A stretch of DNA of 64,000 nt from Viridibacillus arenosi (GCF_001955655.1 NZ_MSPW01000009.1:62001-126000); one strand, 5' to 3'. Shown: positions 1 to 9,446, counted from the stretch's first letter. Notes: generated by a model from the letters alone, not told the origin. Program-made: numbers and translations.

Positions 1-271
1 TTTACTAACAATTGAAGCATCTTTAACAAATGAATCAATTGATAATCTTGTAGCAAAATACGCTGGGCTGGGTTATGGTGCTTTCAAAGCAGGAGTTGCT
101 GAAAGTGTTATTAATCATCTAGCACCTATCCAGGAACGTTTTAACGAGTTAATCGATTCACCAAAATTAGATGATATTTTAGATACCGGTGCTGAAAAAG
201 CGAACGCTATTGCAAGCGCAACAATCAAGAAAATGGAAGACGCGATGGGCCTTGGGAGAAATAGACGATAA
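1..271 (+). CDS. trpS: Tryptophanyl-tRNA synthetase, C-terminal part (5' end outside window)
   Basis: Codons are read from base 2 to the TAA at 269-271, giving the last 89 residues of a class I tryptophanyl-tRNA synthetase, which charges tRNA-Trp in the cytosol. The conserved tail is recognisable: YGAFKAGVAE, then LAPIQERF, then GAEKANAIASATIKK and a terminal MGLGRNRR. The catalytic HIGH and KMSKS motifs would lie upstream of the window. The gene is convergent with a small membrane protein gene whose 3' end overlaps it by 47 bases. Its position beside fabHF matches related Bacillales. Identity is secure although only the end is visible. Confidence 0.93.
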   Translation, partial: LLTIEASLTNESIDNLVAKYAGLGYGAFKAGVAESVINHLAPIQERFNELIDSPKLDDILDTGAEKANAIASATIKKMEDAMGLGRNRR

Positions 272-440
272 CTAGTCCAATACTTGAGCCGATGAAAATT
301 TTGAAATCGACTGTATGCAAAATGAACATAAAAACGGCTGTCCAAGTATATCCTAGTGCTCGGTAGTTCAAATACAGAATCATGTGTGTTGAACTTATTA
401 CAATCAGACCGTAAAAAGTTAAGAAAAATAGTAAGCGCAT
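225..440 (-). CDS. Small hydrophobic membrane protein, unknown function
   Basis: A 71-residue protein with two or three hydrophobic stretches (about residues 2-18, 29-41 and 46-60) and a short polar tail ending SRLPFS. It is probably an integral membrane protein. I chose the ATG at 440-438 because an AAAGG lies 10 bases upstream; an ATG two codons earlier (446) would leave too little spacing. The last 47 bases run antisense to the end of trpS, which is unusual but workable for convergent genes. I do not recognise the family. It may be a lineage-specific small protein, and coding status rests on the ribosome site and the hydrophobic pattern. Confidence 0.5.
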   Translation of the reverse strand: MRLLFFLTFYGLIVISSTHMILYLNYRALGYTWTAVFMFILHTVDFKIFIGSSIGLVIVYFSQGPSRLPFS

Positions 441-476
441 TTGCATATTTCCTTTTCTAGTTTTTATTACTATATG

Positions 477-515
477 AAAAAATGACTTCGTTATAACTAA
501 CGAGGTCATTTTTTA
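477..515. terminator. Bidirectional intrinsic terminator
   Basis: The inverted repeat AAAAAATGACtTCGTT / AACGAgGTCATTTTTT folds into a long hairpin with A and T runs on both sides. It can stop plus-strand transcription from trpS and minus-strand read-through from fabF. Confidence 0.7.
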
Positions 516-620
516 TATAAAAATATGATGTTCTTACTAATTAATAATCTTTCACTTACTATAATGAAATACATCACTATTCCAGTAATCATTTAATTTA
601 AACAACAAAATTGTATAGAT

Positions 621-648
621 AAAAAACCACAGGGTATTCACCCTGTGG
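621..648 (-). terminator. Terminator of fabH-fabF
   Basis: A 9-bp stem, CCACAGGGT / ACCCTGTGG with a 4-base loop, is followed on the minus strand by six T. It sits just after the fabF stop codon. Confidence 0.85.
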
Positions 649-662
649 TCATTTATAACTTA

Positions 663-1898
663 TTAAAACTTTTTAAATAGTAGTGAGGCATTATGACCAC
701 CAAAACCTAGTGAATTACTTAAAGCATAAGTAATTTCTTTTTCTCTAGCACCGTTAGCAACATAGTCTAAGTCACATTCAGGATCTGCTGTTTCCAGATT
801 CATCGTTGGAGGGAGAATACCTTCTTTTAATGCAAGTACTGAAAAAATTGCTTCAATCCCACCTGCTGCTCCAAGTAGATGACCTGTCATCGATTTCGTT
901 GAACTCATCGCTAATTTATACGCATGCTCACCGAATACAGTTTTCACAGCTTTTGTTTCAAATAAATCATTATACGGTGTACTTGTACCATGAGCATTAA
1001 TATAACCAATTTCTGTTGCATCAATTCCAGCATCATCAATCGCTTGCTTCATTGCACGTGCTGCACCTTCACCCTCTGGAGCAGGAGCTGTAATATGGTG
1101 CGCATCTCCAGTTGAACCGTACCCTACAACTTCACCATAGATTTTTGCGCCACGTTTTACTGCATGTTCGTATTCTTCTAAAATAACAATACCCGATCCT
1201 TCGCCGATAACAAAACCATCGCGATTAGCATCGAATGGACGAGATGCAGTTTGCGGATCTTGGTTTAATGTAAGTGCTGTATTTGAGCAAAATCCTGCAA
1301 CCGCCATATTCGTAATTGGTGCTTCTGCTCCTCCAGTAATCATAACATCAGCATCGCCACGTTCAATAACTTTGAACGCATCACCAATTGAGTTTGTACC
1401 AGATGCACAAGCTGTTACTGAACATGAGTTAATAGCTTTTGCACCAAAGTGGATAGATACTTGCCCTGCAGCCATATCTGGAATCATCATTGGTACGAAA
1501 AATGGACTAACACGTCGTTGTCCCTTTTCAAGGAAATTGCGGAATTGTTGCTCATACGTCTCCATTCCACCAATACCAGAACCGATCCAAACACCTGTAC
1601 GAAGACCAACTTCAGGAGTTATTTCTAACCCTGCATCTTTTACAGCCATAATAGACGCCGCTAATGCGTAATGTGTAAAACGATCCATCTTACGTGCTTC
1701 TTTACGAGGAATGTATGCTTCAATATCAAAATCCTTTACTTCTGCAGCAACTTTTGCAGGAAATTGCTCAGCATCTATACGTGTTAATGGACCGACACCA
1801 CTTTTTCCTTCTTTAACCGCTTTCCATGTTGTTTCTACATCATTTCCTAAAGGTGTTACAGCACCCATTCCTGTAACAACTACTCGACGTTTTGTCAT
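663..1898 (-). CDS. fabF: Beta-ketoacyl-[acyl-carrier-protein] synthase II
   Basis: The 411-residue condensing enzyme elongates acyl-ACP with malonyl-ACP in type II fatty acid synthesis. The active-site cysteine is in TACASGTNS (about residue 163). The two catalytic histidines are in [11 protein letters not shown] (about 303) and GHLLGAAGG (about 340), giving the Cys-His-His triad of the KAS II family. The length is normal. It lies 31 bases downstream of fabH on the same strand with its own ribosome site (GAGGGAG), as in the B. subtilis fabHA-fabF operon, and would share the FapR-type control upstream of fabH. Confidence 0.97.
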   Translation of the reverse strand: MTKRRVVVTGMGAVTPLGNDVETTWKAVKEGKSGVGPLTRIDAEQFPAKVAAEVKDFDIEAYIPRKEARKMDRFTHYALAASIMAVKDAGLEITPEVGLRTGVWIGSGIGGMETYEQQFRNFLEKGQRRVSPFFVPMMIPDMAAGQVSIHFGAKAINSCSVTACASGTNSIGDAFKVIERGDADVMITGGAEAPITNMAVAGFCSNTALTLNQDPQTASRPFDANRDGFVIGEGSGIVILEEYEHAVKRGAKIYGEVVGYGSTGDAHHITAPAPEGEGAARAMKQAIDDAGIDATEIGYINAHGTSTPYNDLFETKAVKTVFGEHAYKLAMSSTKSMTGHLLGAAGGIEAIFSVLALKEGILPPTMNLETADPECDLDYVANGAREKEITYALSNSLGFGGHNASLLFKKF

Positions 1899-1929
1899 GT
1901 TATTTTAACTCCCTCTTTTCTTTGTATTG

Positions 1930-2868
1930 TTATTTTCCCCAGCGCATTGCAACGGCGCCCCATGTAAGGCCGCCACCAAATCCAACGAGTACGAGTAAAT
2001 CGCCATCATGAATTTTGCCGGCTTCTAGTTCTTCTATTAATGCATTGCCAATTGAAGCAGACGATGTATTGCCATATTTTTTAATAGCAGTAGACATCTT
2101 CTCCTCTGGCAAATCTAGTCTTTGTCTTGCAGATTCCATAATTCGAATATTCGCTTGATGCGGAATAAGGAAATCAACGTCTTCCTTAGTGTATCCAGCT
2201 TTCTCTATGACATTTAATGCTGATTCACCCATTTGACGTACTGCAAATTTGAAAACTTCACGGCCATTCATCTCAATATGGCCTGCGTCATTTTGGAACA
2301 AATGCTTTCCGCCTGAGCCGTCTGAACCTAGCTCAAATGATAAAATTCCTCGATTTTCAGATACTTTACCCATCACAGCTGCACATGCACCATCGCCGAA
2401 TAGGACAGCAGTATTTCGATCTTCCCAGTTTGTAATTTTCGAGAGTTTTTCAACACCAACTATTAATACATAATCATACGTATTAGATTCAATGAATTGC
2501 TTAGCCGTTACCAATCCATACATAAATCCTGCACATGCAGCGGACAAGTCCATTGCAGCTGCTTTGTGTGCACCGAGTTGGTCTTGTATCATACACGCTA
2601 CACTCGGAAATGGTCGGTCAGGTGTTACGGTTGCAACTAAAATAAGTCCGATTTGATCAGCCGAAATTCCAGCATTAGCTATTGCATTTTTTGCAGCTTC
2701 AAAAGCTAAATGAGAAGAGTTATGTTCATCTGATGCGATTCTTCGTTCTTCAATTCCTGTTCTAGTGCGAATCCATTCATCTGATGTATCCATTATTTTT
2801 TCTAAGTCAGCATTTGTGACTACGCGATTAGGGATACATCTTCCTAAGCCTATTATTCCAGCGTTCAT
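1930..2868 (-). CDS. fabH: Beta-ketoacyl-[acyl-carrier-protein] synthase III
   Basis: The 312-residue KAS III starts each fatty acid by condensing acyl-CoA with malonyl-ACP; in Bacilli it prefers branched primers. The catalytic cysteine is in DLSAACAGF (about residue 110), with histidine in IPHQANIRI and asparagine in YGNTSSASI completing the triad. I placed the start at the ATG at 2868 (MNAGIIGLG), where GAGG sits nine bases upstream; a start 10 codons earlier lacks a ribosome site and would overlap the promoter region. It is the first gene of fabH-fabF. Confidence 0.96.
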   Translation of the reverse strand: MNAGIIGLGRCIPNRVVTNADLEKIMDTSDEWIRTRTGIEERRIASDEHNSSHLAFEAAKNAIANAGISADQIGLILVATVTPDRPFPSVACMIQDQLGAHKAAAMDLSAACAGFMYGLVTAKQFIESNTYDYVLIVGVEKLSKITNWEDRNTAVLFGDGACAAVMGKVSENRGILSFELGSDGSGGKHLFQNDAGHIEMNGREVFKFAVRQMGESALNVIEKAGYTKEDVDFLIPHQANIRIMESARQRLDLPEEKMSTAIKKYGNTSSASIGNALIEELEAGKIHDGDLLVLVGFGGGLTWGAVAMRWGK

Positions 2869-2900
2869 GAAGTAGCGCCTCTTTTCTTTTGTTATCAATT

Positions 2901-2946
2901 ATTAGTACCTGGTAATAATTATAACGAAAGATTTATATTTTTTCAA
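2901..2946 (-). promoter_or_regulatory. fabH promoter with FapR-type operator
   Basis: On the minus strand a -35 TTGAAA (2946-2941) and a -10 TATAAT (2923-2918) are separated by exactly 17 bases. Immediately downstream, overlapping the start region, lies ATTAGTACCTGGTAATAAT (2901-2919). This closely matches the FapR operator, with its TTAGTACCTGGTA core. FapR is the malonyl-CoA-sensing repressor of lipid genes in Bacilli. The operator assignment is by similarity; fapR is not in the window. Confidence 0.85.
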
Positions 2947-3061
2947 CACTTCGTCAATTTTTGTCCAAATAACGGGGCATAATAATGAAAAGATTCTTTT
3001 ATTTAAATGTGGCTATATGATATGATAGAACAGGTAAAAAAGTTAGTTAGAGGTGAAATTA

Positions 3062-3256
3062 ATGAGATATATTATGCTATTTTTCTGGTCAGCATTATTA
3101 GTTTCTGTACTGAACTACGTAGTAAGTTCAATTCAGAATGTTGGATTTAACTTAAATCTTGGATTAGGGCTTTCAGTAGTTTTCTCTGTATTCTTAATTA
3201 TTATTAGCAATGTTATTCCAAACGAATCACCTAAACAAGTAGGTCACCAACAATAA
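3062..3256 (+). CDS. yjzD: YjzD-like DUF2929 membrane protein
   Basis: A 64-residue protein with two membrane helices (about residues 3-22 and 33-52) and a polar tail. The MRYIMLFFWSALL start and overall form match the small DUF2929/YjzD proteins near fabH-fabF in Bacilli; the function is unknown. I used the ATG at 3062. The GTG nine bases earlier is part of the AGAGGTG ribosome site. It is divergent from fabH, so the two transcripts start within about 190 bases of each other. Confidence 0.75.
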   Translation: MRYIMLFFWSALLVSVLNYVVSSIQNVGFNLNLGLGLSVVFSVFLIIISNVIPNESPKQVGHQQ

Positions 3257-3263
3257 TGAAAAT

Positions 3264-3293
3264 CCTGTCCAAAGATTGGACGGGGTTTTTTTC
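3264..3293 (+). terminator. Terminator of yjzD
   Basis: CCTGTCC / GGACGGG stem with a 7-base loop, followed by a run of seven T, starting seven bases after the yjzD stop. Confidence 0.85.
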
Positions 3294-3302
3294 TTTTAAA
3301 AA

Positions 3303-3340
3303 AGTCTGAGCAACCTTTTTTCATGGTTGCTCAGACTTTT
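3303..3340. terminator. Terminator of clpB (bidirectional)
   Basis: A perfect 13-bp stem, AGTCTGAGCAACC / GGTTGCTCAGACT, with A residues on the left flank and T residues on the right. It lies between the convergent yjzD and clpB genes. Confidence 0.85.
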
Positions 3341-3345
3341 TATCT

Positions 3346-5487
3346 TTACGCTGGTTCTTTTTGAATTGTTACTTTACCATCTTCCATTGAAATATCTAGT
3401 CTATCCCCTGGTACTGTCTCCCCTTTTAATAATTCTTTTGCAACGAGCGTTTCAATGTGTCGCTGTACAAATCTTCTTAAAGGTCTTGCACCAAAAGTCG
3501 GATCTATTCCTTCTGCTACTACCCACTGGATGACATCTTCATTTACTTCTAGTTCAATTTCTTGTTCAGCCACTCGTTTTTGTAATAACTGAATATACTT
3601 CCAAGTAATTTGATAAAAATGTTCGTTTGTTAATGAATGGAACATTATGATATCATCGAGTCTATTTAATAACTCTGGTTTGAAATGCTCTCTTAAAGAC
3701 GCCATTACTAAGTCCTCAACAGCATGTTCACTATTTTCAGGCATATCGAGTAAATAACTTGAACCAATATTAGATGTCAATATGATCACTGTGTTTGTGA
3801 AATTAACCATACGCCCTTGGCTATCGGTAATACGACCATCATCTAGAATTTGTAGCAAAATATTCGCCACATCGGGATGTGCCTTTTCAATTTCATCTAA
3901 TAATACTACTGCATATGGGTTTCTTCGGACAGCTTCTGTTAATTGACCGCCTTCTTCATAACCTACATAGCCTGGAGGTGCCCCTACTAAGCGAGATACA
4001 CTATGTTTTTCCATATATTCAGACATATCAATTCTAATGAAATGATCCTCAGAGTCGAATAATTGAGCAGCTAATGCTTTTGCTAATTCTGTTTTCCCGA
4101 CACCAGTTGGACCTAAGAATAAGAAAGACCCAATTGGTTTTTGTGGATCTTGAATTCCTGCACGCGCTCTCCAAACCGCTTCTGTCACTAACTGAACAGC
4201 TTCGTCTTGACCGACAACTCGCTCTTGTAATGTAGCTTTTAAGTTGAGTAATTTCTCTCGTTCGCCTTCAACTAATTTTGTTACAGGAATACCTGTCCAT
4301 CTTGAAACGATTGAAGCTATTTCTTCAGCTGTCACATCTTCTCGTAGCAGACGATCATTGCCTTGTTGCAAAGTCTGCTCTAGTTCTACTAATTCTTTTT
4401 CTAATTCAGGAATTTTACCGTGACGTAGCACCGCTGCTTTATTTAGATCATAATTATTTTCAGCTTCTTCTAAATCCCTACGATAACGATCAAGTGTTTC
4501 ACGTTTTTCTTGGATAACATGAAGAGAAGATTTTTCTGCTTCCCATTGCTCACGCATATTAGAAGTAGAATCTTTTAGCTCCGATAATTCCTCACGAAGT
4601 GCTACAAGTCGTTTCTTACTTGCGTCATCTTTTTCTTTCATCAAAGCTTGCTCTTCGATTTCAAGTTGCATTGTACGACGTGTTACTTCATCTAATTCTT
4701 GTGGCATCGAATCTATTTCTGTACGAATCATCGCGCAAGCTTCATCGATTAAATCAATCGCTTTATCTGGCATAAAACGCTCAGTTAAATAACGGTTTGA
4801 TAATTCTGCAGCAGCGACAATTGCTCGGTCATGAATTTTGACGGCATGATGTAGTTCGAAACGTTCTTTTAAACCGCGTAAAATAGAAATCGTATCCTCT
4901 ACAGATGGTTCACGAACTAAAACTTGTTGGAAACGACGTTCAAGTGCTGGGTCCTTTTCGATATACATACGGTACTCATCTAATGTAGTTGCACCGATAC
5001 AATGTAGCTCACCTCTAGCTAACATTGGTTTGAGCATATTCCCTGCATCCATCGCACCATCCGTTTTACCTGCACCAACAATTGTATGAATCTCATCAAT
5101 AAATAGGATGATTTGCCCTTCACTTTCTTTGACTTCTTTCAAGACACCTTTTAAACGCTCTTCAAATTCCCCACGATATTTGGCACCAGCGATTAATGCA
5201 CTCATATCCAACTCATAAATTTTACGGTCTTTTAATCCTTCTGGTACATCTTTTTTGACGATACGTTGCGCTAATCCTTCAACAATCGCAGTTTTACCAA
5301 CACCGGGTTCACCGATTAATACAGGATTGTTTTTTGTTTTACGTGATAATATTCGAATGACATTACGGATTTCTTGGTCTCGACCAATAACAGGGTCCAT
5401 TTTGCCATTTTTCACTTCTTCTACTAAATTACGTCCAAATTGTTCAAGTGGACTTTTTTGCTCTTCATTATTCATATTCATTTGCAT
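3346..5487 (-). CDS. clpB: ClpB-type disaggregase lacking the N-terminal domain
   Basis: A 713-residue AAA+ chaperone with two nucleotide-binding domains. NBD1 carries GEPGVGKTA (about residues 59-67); NBD2 carries GPTGVGKTE followed by LLDEIEKAH. The long coiled-coil middle segment between them (about 250-385) marks ClpB rather than ClpC or ClpE, and no ClpP-binding tripeptide is evident. ClpB normally has about 860 residues. Here the protein opens almost directly on NBD1, so the roughly 145-residue substrate-binding N-domain is missing. The upstream 100 bases hold CtsR boxes and a promoter, so this is not a wrong start. ATG 5487 has AAGGAG nine bases upstream. Expected role: rescue of aggregated proteins with DnaK. 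Confidence 0.92.
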   Translation of the reverse strand: MQMNMNNEEQKSPLEQFGRNLVEEVKNGKMDPVIGRDQEIRNVIRILSRKTKNNPVLIGEPGVGKTAIVEGLAQRIVKKDVPEGLKDRKIYELDMSALIAGAKYRGEFEERLKGVLKEVKESEGQIILFIDEIHTIVGAGKTDGAMDAGNMLKPMLARGELHCIGATTLDEYRMYIEKDPALERRFQQVLVREPSVEDTISILRGLKERFELHHAVKIHDRAIVAAAELSNRYLTERFMPDKAIDLIDEACAMIRTEIDSMPQELDEVTRRTMQLEIEEQALMKEKDDASKKRLVALREELSELKDSTSNMREQWEAEKSSLHVIQEKRETLDRYRRDLEEAENNYDLNKAAVLRHGKIPELEKELVELEQTLQQGNDRLLREDVTAEEIASIVSRWTGIPVTKLVEGEREKLLNLKATLQERVVGQDEAVQLVTEAVWRARAGIQDPQKPIGSFLFLGPTGVGKTELAKALAAQLFDSEDHFIRIDMSEYMEKHSVSRLVGAPPGYVGYEEGGQLTEAVRRNPYAVVLLDEIEKAHPDVANILLQILDDGRITDSQGRMVNFTNTVIILTSNIGSSYLLDMPENSEHAVEDLVMASLREHFKPELLNRLDDIIMFHSLTNEHFYQITWKYIQLLQKRVAEQEIELEVNEDVIQWVVAEGIDPTFGARPLRRFVQRHIETLVAKELLKGETVPGDRLDISMEDGKVTIQKEPA

Positions 5488-5503
5488 TATAGTTCACTCC
5501 TTA

Positions 5504-5520
5504 TTTGACCTTTTTTGACC
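5504..5520 (-). promoter_or_regulatory. CtsR operator 1 (downstream box)
   Basis: On the minus strand this reads GGTCAAA-AAA-GGTCAAA, an exact match to the CtsR heptanucleotide direct repeat of class III heat-shock genes. It lies between the -10 and the clpB ribosome site, where bound CtsR would block RNA polymerase. Confidence 0.93.
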
Positions 5521-5534
5521 TTTTGATTAACTAC

Positions 5535-5564
5535 ATTATATTATCGTCTTCCCATGAAAGTAAA
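5535..5564 (-). promoter_or_regulatory. clpB promoter, sigma-A type
   Basis: -35 TTTACT (5564-5559), an 18-base spacer and -10 TATAAT (5540-5535) on the minus strand. It lies between the two CtsR boxes. Confidence 0.7.
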
Positions 5565-5572
5565 GTGATTTG

Positions 5573-5589
5573 TTTGACCTTTTTTGACT
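5573..5589 (-). promoter_or_regulatory. CtsR operator 2 (upstream box)
   Basis: On the minus strand AGTCAAA-AAA-GGTCAAA, a second full CtsR heptad repeat just upstream of the -35 element of clpB. Confidence 0.88.
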
Positions 5590-5721
5590 AAAATAATTTC
5601 CCATTTCTAATATGTTTTTAATCAAACATCCATGTCATCAAATAGGTGAAAAAAGAGAATTTCAAATATTGCCCAATTGCAAGAAAACAGTATGTTATAA
5701 TTGTGAAAAACAGCAGAGGTT

Positions 5722-6426
5722 GTGAAAATTTTGGAGGAAATTGAAACTATCCCACCTAAGATCCATTCACTTTTCAAAGAGCATGGTACAGTTGTCAAAT
5801 TCGCCAAAGACACCCCTATATTCTTAGAAGGTGACCGTACCCAAGATGTTTTTTTTGTTGTATCTGGACAAGTGAGAATTTCAAAAGAAACTGCAAGTGG
5901 GAAGGAATTAACGATTCGTATCTGTGGTAGTAATAATTTAATTGGTGAAAGTACTATTTTTAGTTCTCTAGATTATAATTCAACAACAGCTACAGCTATG
6001 GAAACGACTACTATTTTAACTATCGATAACAACATGCTTGAACTCTATCTAAGTCAAGAACCGTCATTGATGATTGCATGTTTGCGTTGGATACAGTTGC
6101 AAAATATGAAAAGTCAATCTAGACTCCGTGATTTATTACTACATGGAAAAAAGGGTGCACTCTTTTCTACTCTAATACGATTAGCAAACACTTATGGTGA
6201 AAATTTAGATGATGGCTCAATCCATATTAACTATAAATTAACCAATAATGAGCTGGCTAATCTTTGTGCCACTAGCCGAGAAGTCATTAACCGTATGTTA
6301 AATGACCTGAAGAAGAATAATATTATTACATTTGACAAGAGTACAATCACAGTTCTTAATTTACAATTTCTAAAAGATGAATGTGAATGCGAAAACTGCC
6401 CTCTTACTATTTGTAGAATTGACTAA
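5722..6426 (+). CDS. fnr: Fnr-type oxygen-sensing transcription regulator
   Basis: A 234-residue Crp/Fnr regulator: cyclic-nucleotide-like sensor fold (about 20-115), dimer helix, and a helix-turn-helix with TSREVINRML (about 184-193). The C-terminus carries C223-x2-C226-x4-C231 (plus C221), the pattern that holds the [4Fe-4S] cluster in Bacillus Fnr. The segment RDLLLHGKKGAL supplies D137 at the position of the fourth ligand, Asp141, in B. subtilis; all four ligands are offset by the same four residues. Expected role: activation of anaerobic genes when oxygen is absent. The start is uncertain: GTG 5722 is only two bases from AGAGG, and the TTG at 5731 has better spacing. Confidence 0.88.
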   Translation: MKILEEIETIPPKIHSLFKEHGTVVKFAKDTPIFLEGDRTQDVFFVVSGQVRISKETASGKELTIRICGSNNLIGESTIFSSLDYNSTTATAMETTTILTIDNNMLELYLSQEPSLMIACLRWIQLQNMKSQSRLRDLLLHGKKGALFSTLIRLANTYGENLDDGSIHINYKLTNNELANLCATSREVINRMLNDLKKNNIITFDKSTITVLNLQFLKDECECENCPLTICRID

Positions 6427-6456
6427 CCTCAGATATTATACCCATTTACAAATTTA

Positions 6457-6495
6457 AAAAACCCGCTCGACTTTTCAAGTCAGAACGGGTTTTCT
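6457..6495. terminator. Bidirectional terminator between fnr and yitW
   Basis: AAAAACCCG / CGGGTTTTC arms with an inner GACT/AGTC pairing lie between the convergent fnr and yitW stop codons. Confidence 0.75.
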
Positions 6496-6503
6496 TTACA
6501 ATA

Positions 6504-6812
6504 TTAGCGAATACCTAAAGCTATTTTCGCATAACGTGACATATTGTCTTTATTCCATGGTGGATTCCATACAATATCAACAGTTACCTCGCTAATTTCT
6601 GGTAATTCAAATAGTGCTGTACGGATTTGGTCAACAATAACTGGACCAAGCGGGCAACCCATTGATGTTAATGTCATTGTTACTACACATAATCCTTCTT
6701 CAGATAAATCCACTTCATATACTAAACCTAAGTTGACAATATCAATACCTAACTCAGGATCAATTACGTTTTCTAAAGCGCCGTAAATACTTTCTTTCAT
6801 ATCTGCATCCAT
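6504..6812 (-). CDS. yitW: YitW-like MIP18/DUF59 iron-sulfur assembly factor
   Basis: A 102-residue MIP18/PaaD-family protein. The signature DPELGIDIVNLGLVYEV (about residues 18-34) and TSMGCPLGPVI with the reactive cysteine (about 53) are intact. Family members act in the cytosol in Fe-S cluster assembly or transfer. The gene is in the same neighbourhood as yitV, yitU and yitS, as in B. subtilis, which supports the name. A GGGG-containing ribosome site precedes ATG 6812. Confidence 0.88.
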   Translation of the reverse strand: MDADMKESIYGALENVIDPELGIDIVNLGLVYEVDLSEEGLCVVTMTLTSMGCPLGPVIVDQIRTALFELPEISEVTVDIVWNPPWNKDNMSRYAKIALGIR

Positions 6813-6864
6813 AGTGTTTCCCCTTTCTGCATAGTGTTTATCCCATCATAACAAATGAAATGAC

Positions 6865-7632
6865 TTATGCCAAATGGTCTGCAAGCCATTTTGTTGCCGC
6901 AATCATTCCTGGACGAGATACTTTATGCCCTGCTTGTTTATCGACGATAAAGACAAGATCTTCAGGATGTTCTGCATAATCTGCTTGTATACTCTCATAA
7001 AATTGATATGTAGGCGCAAATGGAACCATATGGTCTTTCTTACCGTGCCAGAATAACACTGGACGGTTAGCCATTGATTCAGGTTGTTTTGACATATCAA
7101 AGTAACTAAGTGTTTGTTCCATTTTCTGAAGCTCTTCATCAGATATTGGAATTTTAAAACCTCTTTCTTCAAACTGGGCCATCTGTGCTTTTGATAGCTC
7201 CACATAACAAGGTGAACCCATCATAACTGATGCCGTTTGAATCCAAGGGTATACACGTAAGCAACCTAATGTAACAATTCCACCCATAGAAGTTCCTGCC
7301 AAACCTATTTTACCTTCTGGCAGCAAACCTTTTTCTATTAACTGCTTATGTAAAAAGTCGACTTCTTCAATTGAAGTTAAGATTACTTCCCAAAAACGCA
7401 AACTAAGTTGCACTTCATCTAGCCCTTCATCACGTTCACCATGAAGGTAAGCATCTGGTAAAAGTACTCGAACGCCTCTTTCAACTAGTTTATATGCATA
7501 GTGCAAATTATGTTCACTCGCACTCATAAAGCCATGGAGAAAAATGACAACTGGTGATGCTGATGTTACTGTCTCTTCATCATAAATGTGAAGTAACGGA
7601 ATTTTACCCCACTGTTCTTGTTGAACCTTCAC
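6865..7632 (-). CDS. yitV: YitV-like alpha/beta-hydrolase (esterase)
   Basis: A 255-residue alpha/beta-hydrolase. The oxyanion segment FLHGFMS and the nucleophile elbow GTSMGG with Ser115 are clear. The late histidine is in DKQAGHKVS and a likely acid residue is in GKKDHMVPF. It resembles the B. subtilis esterase YitV in length and in its yitU-divergent position. I chose the GTG at 7632: AAGGAG lies eight bases upstream, whereas the GTG at 7641 directly abuts it. The natural substrate is unknown. Confidence 0.85.
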   Translation of the reverse strand: MKVQQEQWGKIPLLHIYDEETVTSASPVVIFLHGFMSASEHNLHYAYKLVERGVRVLLPDAYLHGERDEGLDEVQLSLRFWEVILTSIEEVDFLHKQLIEKGLLPEGKIGLAGTSMGGIVTLGCLRVYPWIQTASVMMGSPCYVELSKAQMAQFEERGFKIPISDEELQKMEQTLSYFDMSKQPESMANRPVLFWHGKKDHMVPFAPTYQFYESIQADYAEHPEDLVFIVDKQAGHKVSRPGMIAATKWLADHLA

Positions 7633-7754
7633 TGCATTCACTCCTTGATAGTTTATTCTAATATCGTAACAAAAATATTTGACGGTGACAAAGTTTTGAC
7701 GAACAAGTAAGATTAACGATACACTCTATTATAGTAGGAAAGGAGTTTTTTCAT

Positions 7755-8567
7755 ATGGTACAACCACATTTGATTGTTTTAGATTTAGACGGTACACTTT
7801 TAACCGACGAGAAAGTTATTTCTGAAAAAACAAAACGCACTTTACTACAGGCGAAAGAAGCAGGTCATCAAGTTATGATTGCTACGGGTAGACCGTATCG
7901 TGCGAGCAAAATATACTATCAAGAACTAGGTTTACATACACCAATCGTCAACTTTAATGGAGCCTTCGTACATCATCCAACTAACACTTCATGGCAAACA
8001 CTTCATAGCCCAATAGAGTTATCTGTAGTAAAAGATGTTGTCGAATCAATTCACCATTATGAAATTGAAAATTTAATAGCTGAGGTTATGGATGATGTGT
8101 ACGTTCAATACCATGACCAAAAAATCTTAGATATTTTAACAATGGGCGAACCAAAAGTAACTACTGGTATATTACGTGATTATTTAAAAGATAATCCTAC
8201 AAGCCTTTTAATTCAAGCTAGCTCTTCGAATGTACCCTTAATTCGTCAACATTTAGCAGACACAAAAGCAGAGCTTATCGATCATCGCCGTTGGGGCGAC
8301 CCTTGGGAAGTAATTGAAATCGTTCGTCGTGGCATGCATAAAGCAGTCGGGTTATCGCATGTTGCAAAGGATTTACAAATCCCTCGCGAACGTATTATTG
8401 CATTTGGCGATGAAGATAATGACTTAGAAATGATAGAATACGCAGGTCTTGGAGTTGCTATGGGTAACGGTATTGGACAGCTCAAAAACATTGCAGATGA
8501 AATAACACAAACTAACAATGAGGATGGTATAGCTAACCTCCTAATTGATCGACTAAACCTAAAATAA
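7755..8567 (+). CDS. yitU: YitU-like Cof-family HAD phosphatase
   Basis: The 270-residue HAD-superfamily hydrolase is of the Cof (IIB) type. Motif I DLDGTLLT has the nucleophile Asp10 and general acid Asp12. Motif II is in ATGRPYR, and motif IV is GDEDNDLEM near residue 218. The large C2 cap sits between motifs II and III. Such enzymes dephosphorylate small phosphorylated metabolites; B. subtilis YitU has been linked to flavin precursor dephosphorylation, but I cannot set the substrate from sequence. AAAGGAG lies nine bases before ATG 7755. It starts divergently from yitV and is followed 21 bases later by the degV-like gene. Confidence 0.88.
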   Translation: MVQPHLIVLDLDGTLLTDEKVISEKTKRTLLQAKEAGHQVMIATGRPYRASKIYYQELGLHTPIVNFNGAFVHHPTNTSWQTLHSPIELSVVKDVVESIHHYEIENLIAEVMDDVYVQYHDQKILDILTMGEPKVTTGILRDYLKDNPTSLLIQASSSNVPLIRQHLADTKAELIDHRRWGDPWEVIEIVRRGMHKAVGLSHVAKDLQIPRERIIAFGDEDNDLEMIEYAGLGVAMGNGIGQLKNIADEITQTNNEDGIANLLIDRLNLK

Positions 8568-8588
8568 ATTACACTAGGAGGTAAATAA

Positions 8589-9446
8589 ATGAGAATCTAT
8601 GCAGATAGCGCTTCTGATTTACCTAAATCTTTTTATGAAGAAAATAATGTAACACTAATCCCTTTACGAGTTCATATGAACAACGAAGAATATGCAGATG
8701 TCGTTGGTGTCGATGTCTTGAAAGTATACGAATTTATCCGTCAAGGCGGACAGCCAAAAACTTCTCAAGCATCGCCTGAATTGTTTTTAGAACTTTTCGA
8801 AGAGCTAGCAAAATCAGGTGAGGAGGGTCTTTATATAGCCTTTTCATCTGAATTATCTGGTACATACAGCACTGCTGTAATGATCTACAAACAAGTAAAA
8901 GAACAATACCCTGATTTAAAATTAACAATCGTAGATTCTAAATGTGCTTCACTTGGCTATGGTCTAGTTGTTAAGGAAGCTGTTCGCCTCCGTGAAGCAG
9001 GTTTAAGCCTAGACGAAATCTCAGAAAAAGTTCGTTTAAATGCGCAACATATGGAACATTTCTTTACAGTAGAAGATTTAGATTATTTAGCACGCGGTGG
9101 ACGCGTTTCAAAAGCAAGCGCATTTATCGGTGGCTTACTTAGTATTAAACCGTTACTTCATGTGGAGGATGGTAAACTCATACCTATAGAAAAACATCGC
9201 GGACGTAAGAAAGTGATGAAACGTATCTTAGACAAGATGGAGGAAACAGGTGATGGTTTAAGTGATCAAGTTATTGCCATTAGTCACGGAGATGATTTAG
9301 CCGCTGCTGAAGAGATGAAAGCTATGATTATGTACAAATTCCAGCCTAAAGCTGTCGAAATCCATTTGATTGGTTCTGCAGTTGCATCACATGCGGGCCC
9401 TGGTACTTTAGCTATTTTCTTCTTAAATCAGTACCCTTCCGCTTAA
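8589..9446 (+). CDS. yitS: DegV family fatty-acid-binding protein (YitS-like)
   Basis: A 285-residue DegV-fold protein. The N-terminal IYADSASDLP, the conserved SQASPELF segment (fatty-acid carboxylate site) and the SSELSGTY motif are present. DegV/FakB proteins carry a fatty acid for phosphorylation by the FakA kinase, feeding exogenous fatty acids into phospholipid. AGGAGG lies eight bases before ATG 8589. It forms a two-gene unit with yitU and matches yitS by synteny. The paralogue number is uncertain, so the symbol is less sure than the family. Confidence 0.87.
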   Translation: MRIYADSASDLPKSFYEENNVTLIPLRVHMNNEEYADVVGVDVLKVYEFIRQGGQPKTSQASPELFLELFEELAKSGEEGLYIAFSSELSGTYSTAVMIYKQVKEQYPDLKLTIVDSKCASLGYGLVVKEAVRLREAGLSLDEISEKVRLNAQHMEHFFTVEDLDYLARGGRVSKASAFIGGLLSIKPLLHVEDGKLIPIEKHRGRKKVMKRILDKMEETGDGLSDQVIAISHGDDLAAAEEMKAMIMYKFQPKAVEIHLIGSAVASHAGPGTLAIFFLNQYPSA

